Part shown: one piece after another, positions 63,844 through 64,000 of the stretch
Layout of the letters: the number at the start of each line of letters is the position of its first letter
How positions within the stretch are numbered: the first letter of the stretch is position 1
NCBI GenBank assembly: GCA_031426435.1
Contig: JANPLH010000286.1
Span: forward strand, 1-64,000
DNA from: UBA6168 sp031426435
GTDB lineage: Bacteria; Bacteroidota; Bacteroidia; Chitinophagales; Saprospiraceae
Direction: 5' to 3'
DNA: 64,000 bases
Notes under the pieces: generated by a model
Databases searched by the model: none
What the model was told of the DNA's origin: nothing
Seen by the model: the letters and a program-made list of their open reading frames with translations, nothing else
Made by a program: the position numbers and the translations under genes

Positions 63844-64000
63844 TTATTGCACCATTACCCGCAACGACGAAACCACATTGCCGCTTCGCAATCGAGCAAC
63901 GTACATGCCAGCATGGAGGTTTGGCAGTTCAACTTCTCGCAAATTGTCAATGTTCAGGCTCCGTACCACGGTGCCGACTGCATCGAAAAACACCAGCTCG
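63844..64000 (-). CDS. C-terminal part of a T9SS-exported protein (partial)
   Basis: The open frame runs off the window edge and ends at TAA (63844-63846). The visible ~51 residues include ELVFFDAVGTVVRSLNID, LPNLHAGMYVARLRSGN and VVSSLRVMVQ, the typical last strands of a T9SS type A sorting domain (VxDxxGxxV ... LxxGxYxxxL). The function of the missing body is unknown. No clear terminator follows in the 186-base gap. Confidence 0.8.
   Translation of the reverse strand, partial: ELVFFDAVGTVVRSLNIDNLREVELPNLHAGMYVARLRSGNVVSSLRVMVQ

Overview
This window is a stretch of a Bacteroidota chromosome, most likely a Saprospiria-type (Lewinella/Haliscomenobacter-like) organism. The evidence is: (i) many promoters of the Bacteroidota form TTG-N(18-21)-TAnnTTTG and no obvious Shine-Dalgarno sequences; (ii) several secreted proteins ending in type IX secretion (T9SS) C-terminal sorting domains; (iii) a SusC/CirA-like TonB receptor with a carboxypeptidase-like N-terminal domain, WG-repeat, CotH, DUF2267 and DUF819 proteins. 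The genus is an inference; nothing here fixes it.

Layout. 1-9.9 kb: a truncated class III nucleotide cyclase with TolB/TPR parts, an NTF2-like lipoprotein, DUF2267, superoxide dismutase, a Gfo/Idh/MocA oxidoreductase, a PIN toxin pair, an amidohydrolase, two paralogous cohesin-fold proteins, a small monooxygenase, a PAP2-like membrane protein and DUF2147. 10-17 kb: glutamate dehydrogenase, an alpha/beta hydrolase, a tandem pair of unknown paralogues, an Uma2 protein, an ABC exporter and a second PIN toxin pair. 17-29 kb: a WG-repeat protein, an S9 peptidase, a subtilisin broken by a nonsense codon, DUF819, an AT-rich unknown gene, a Fic protein and a DEAD-box helicase. 29-42.8 kb: HlyD-like and TolC-like proteins, two CotH/T9SS proteins, a TonB receptor, a CDGSH protein, a kinase-fold protein, a NUDIX hydrolase and a secreted glycoside hydrolase. 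42.8-50 kb: a complete trpEGDCFBA operon preceded by a Trp-Trp-Trp leader peptide and an attenuator. 50-64 kb: MFS transporter, gpsA, a ROK kinase, a Tat-exported TIM-barrel protein, tRNA-Ser(CGA), rnc, CBS, TM2/TPR/SHOCT and SpoIIE-phosphatase proteins, a hydrolase, a sugar nucleotidyltransferase and T9SS surface proteins.

Two things stand out. First, the window is full of hairpins and tandem arrays built from short degenerate 'words' of 7-10 bases. Each locus has its own word, often with a left arm of repeated words and a right arm of their complements. They sit between genes, often touching stop or start codons, and at least eight genes carry such sequence in frame inside the coding region: amidohydrolase, TonB receptor, glycoside hydrolase, trpE, trpD, trpF, trpB and the nucleotidyltransferase. 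One palindromic element of about 110 bases occurs in frame in both trpD and trpF of the same operon. Three intergenic copies (52.5, 57.1 and 58.1 kb) share a conserved loop. I do not recognise this as a described family. Second, the trp operon has a readable attenuator: a 27-residue leader peptide with three consecutive Trp codons, a candidate antiterminator and a strong terminator before trpE.

Starts were moved downstream of the longest possible ORF wherever a signal peptide, promoter position or family N-terminus supported it; the reason is given in each entry.
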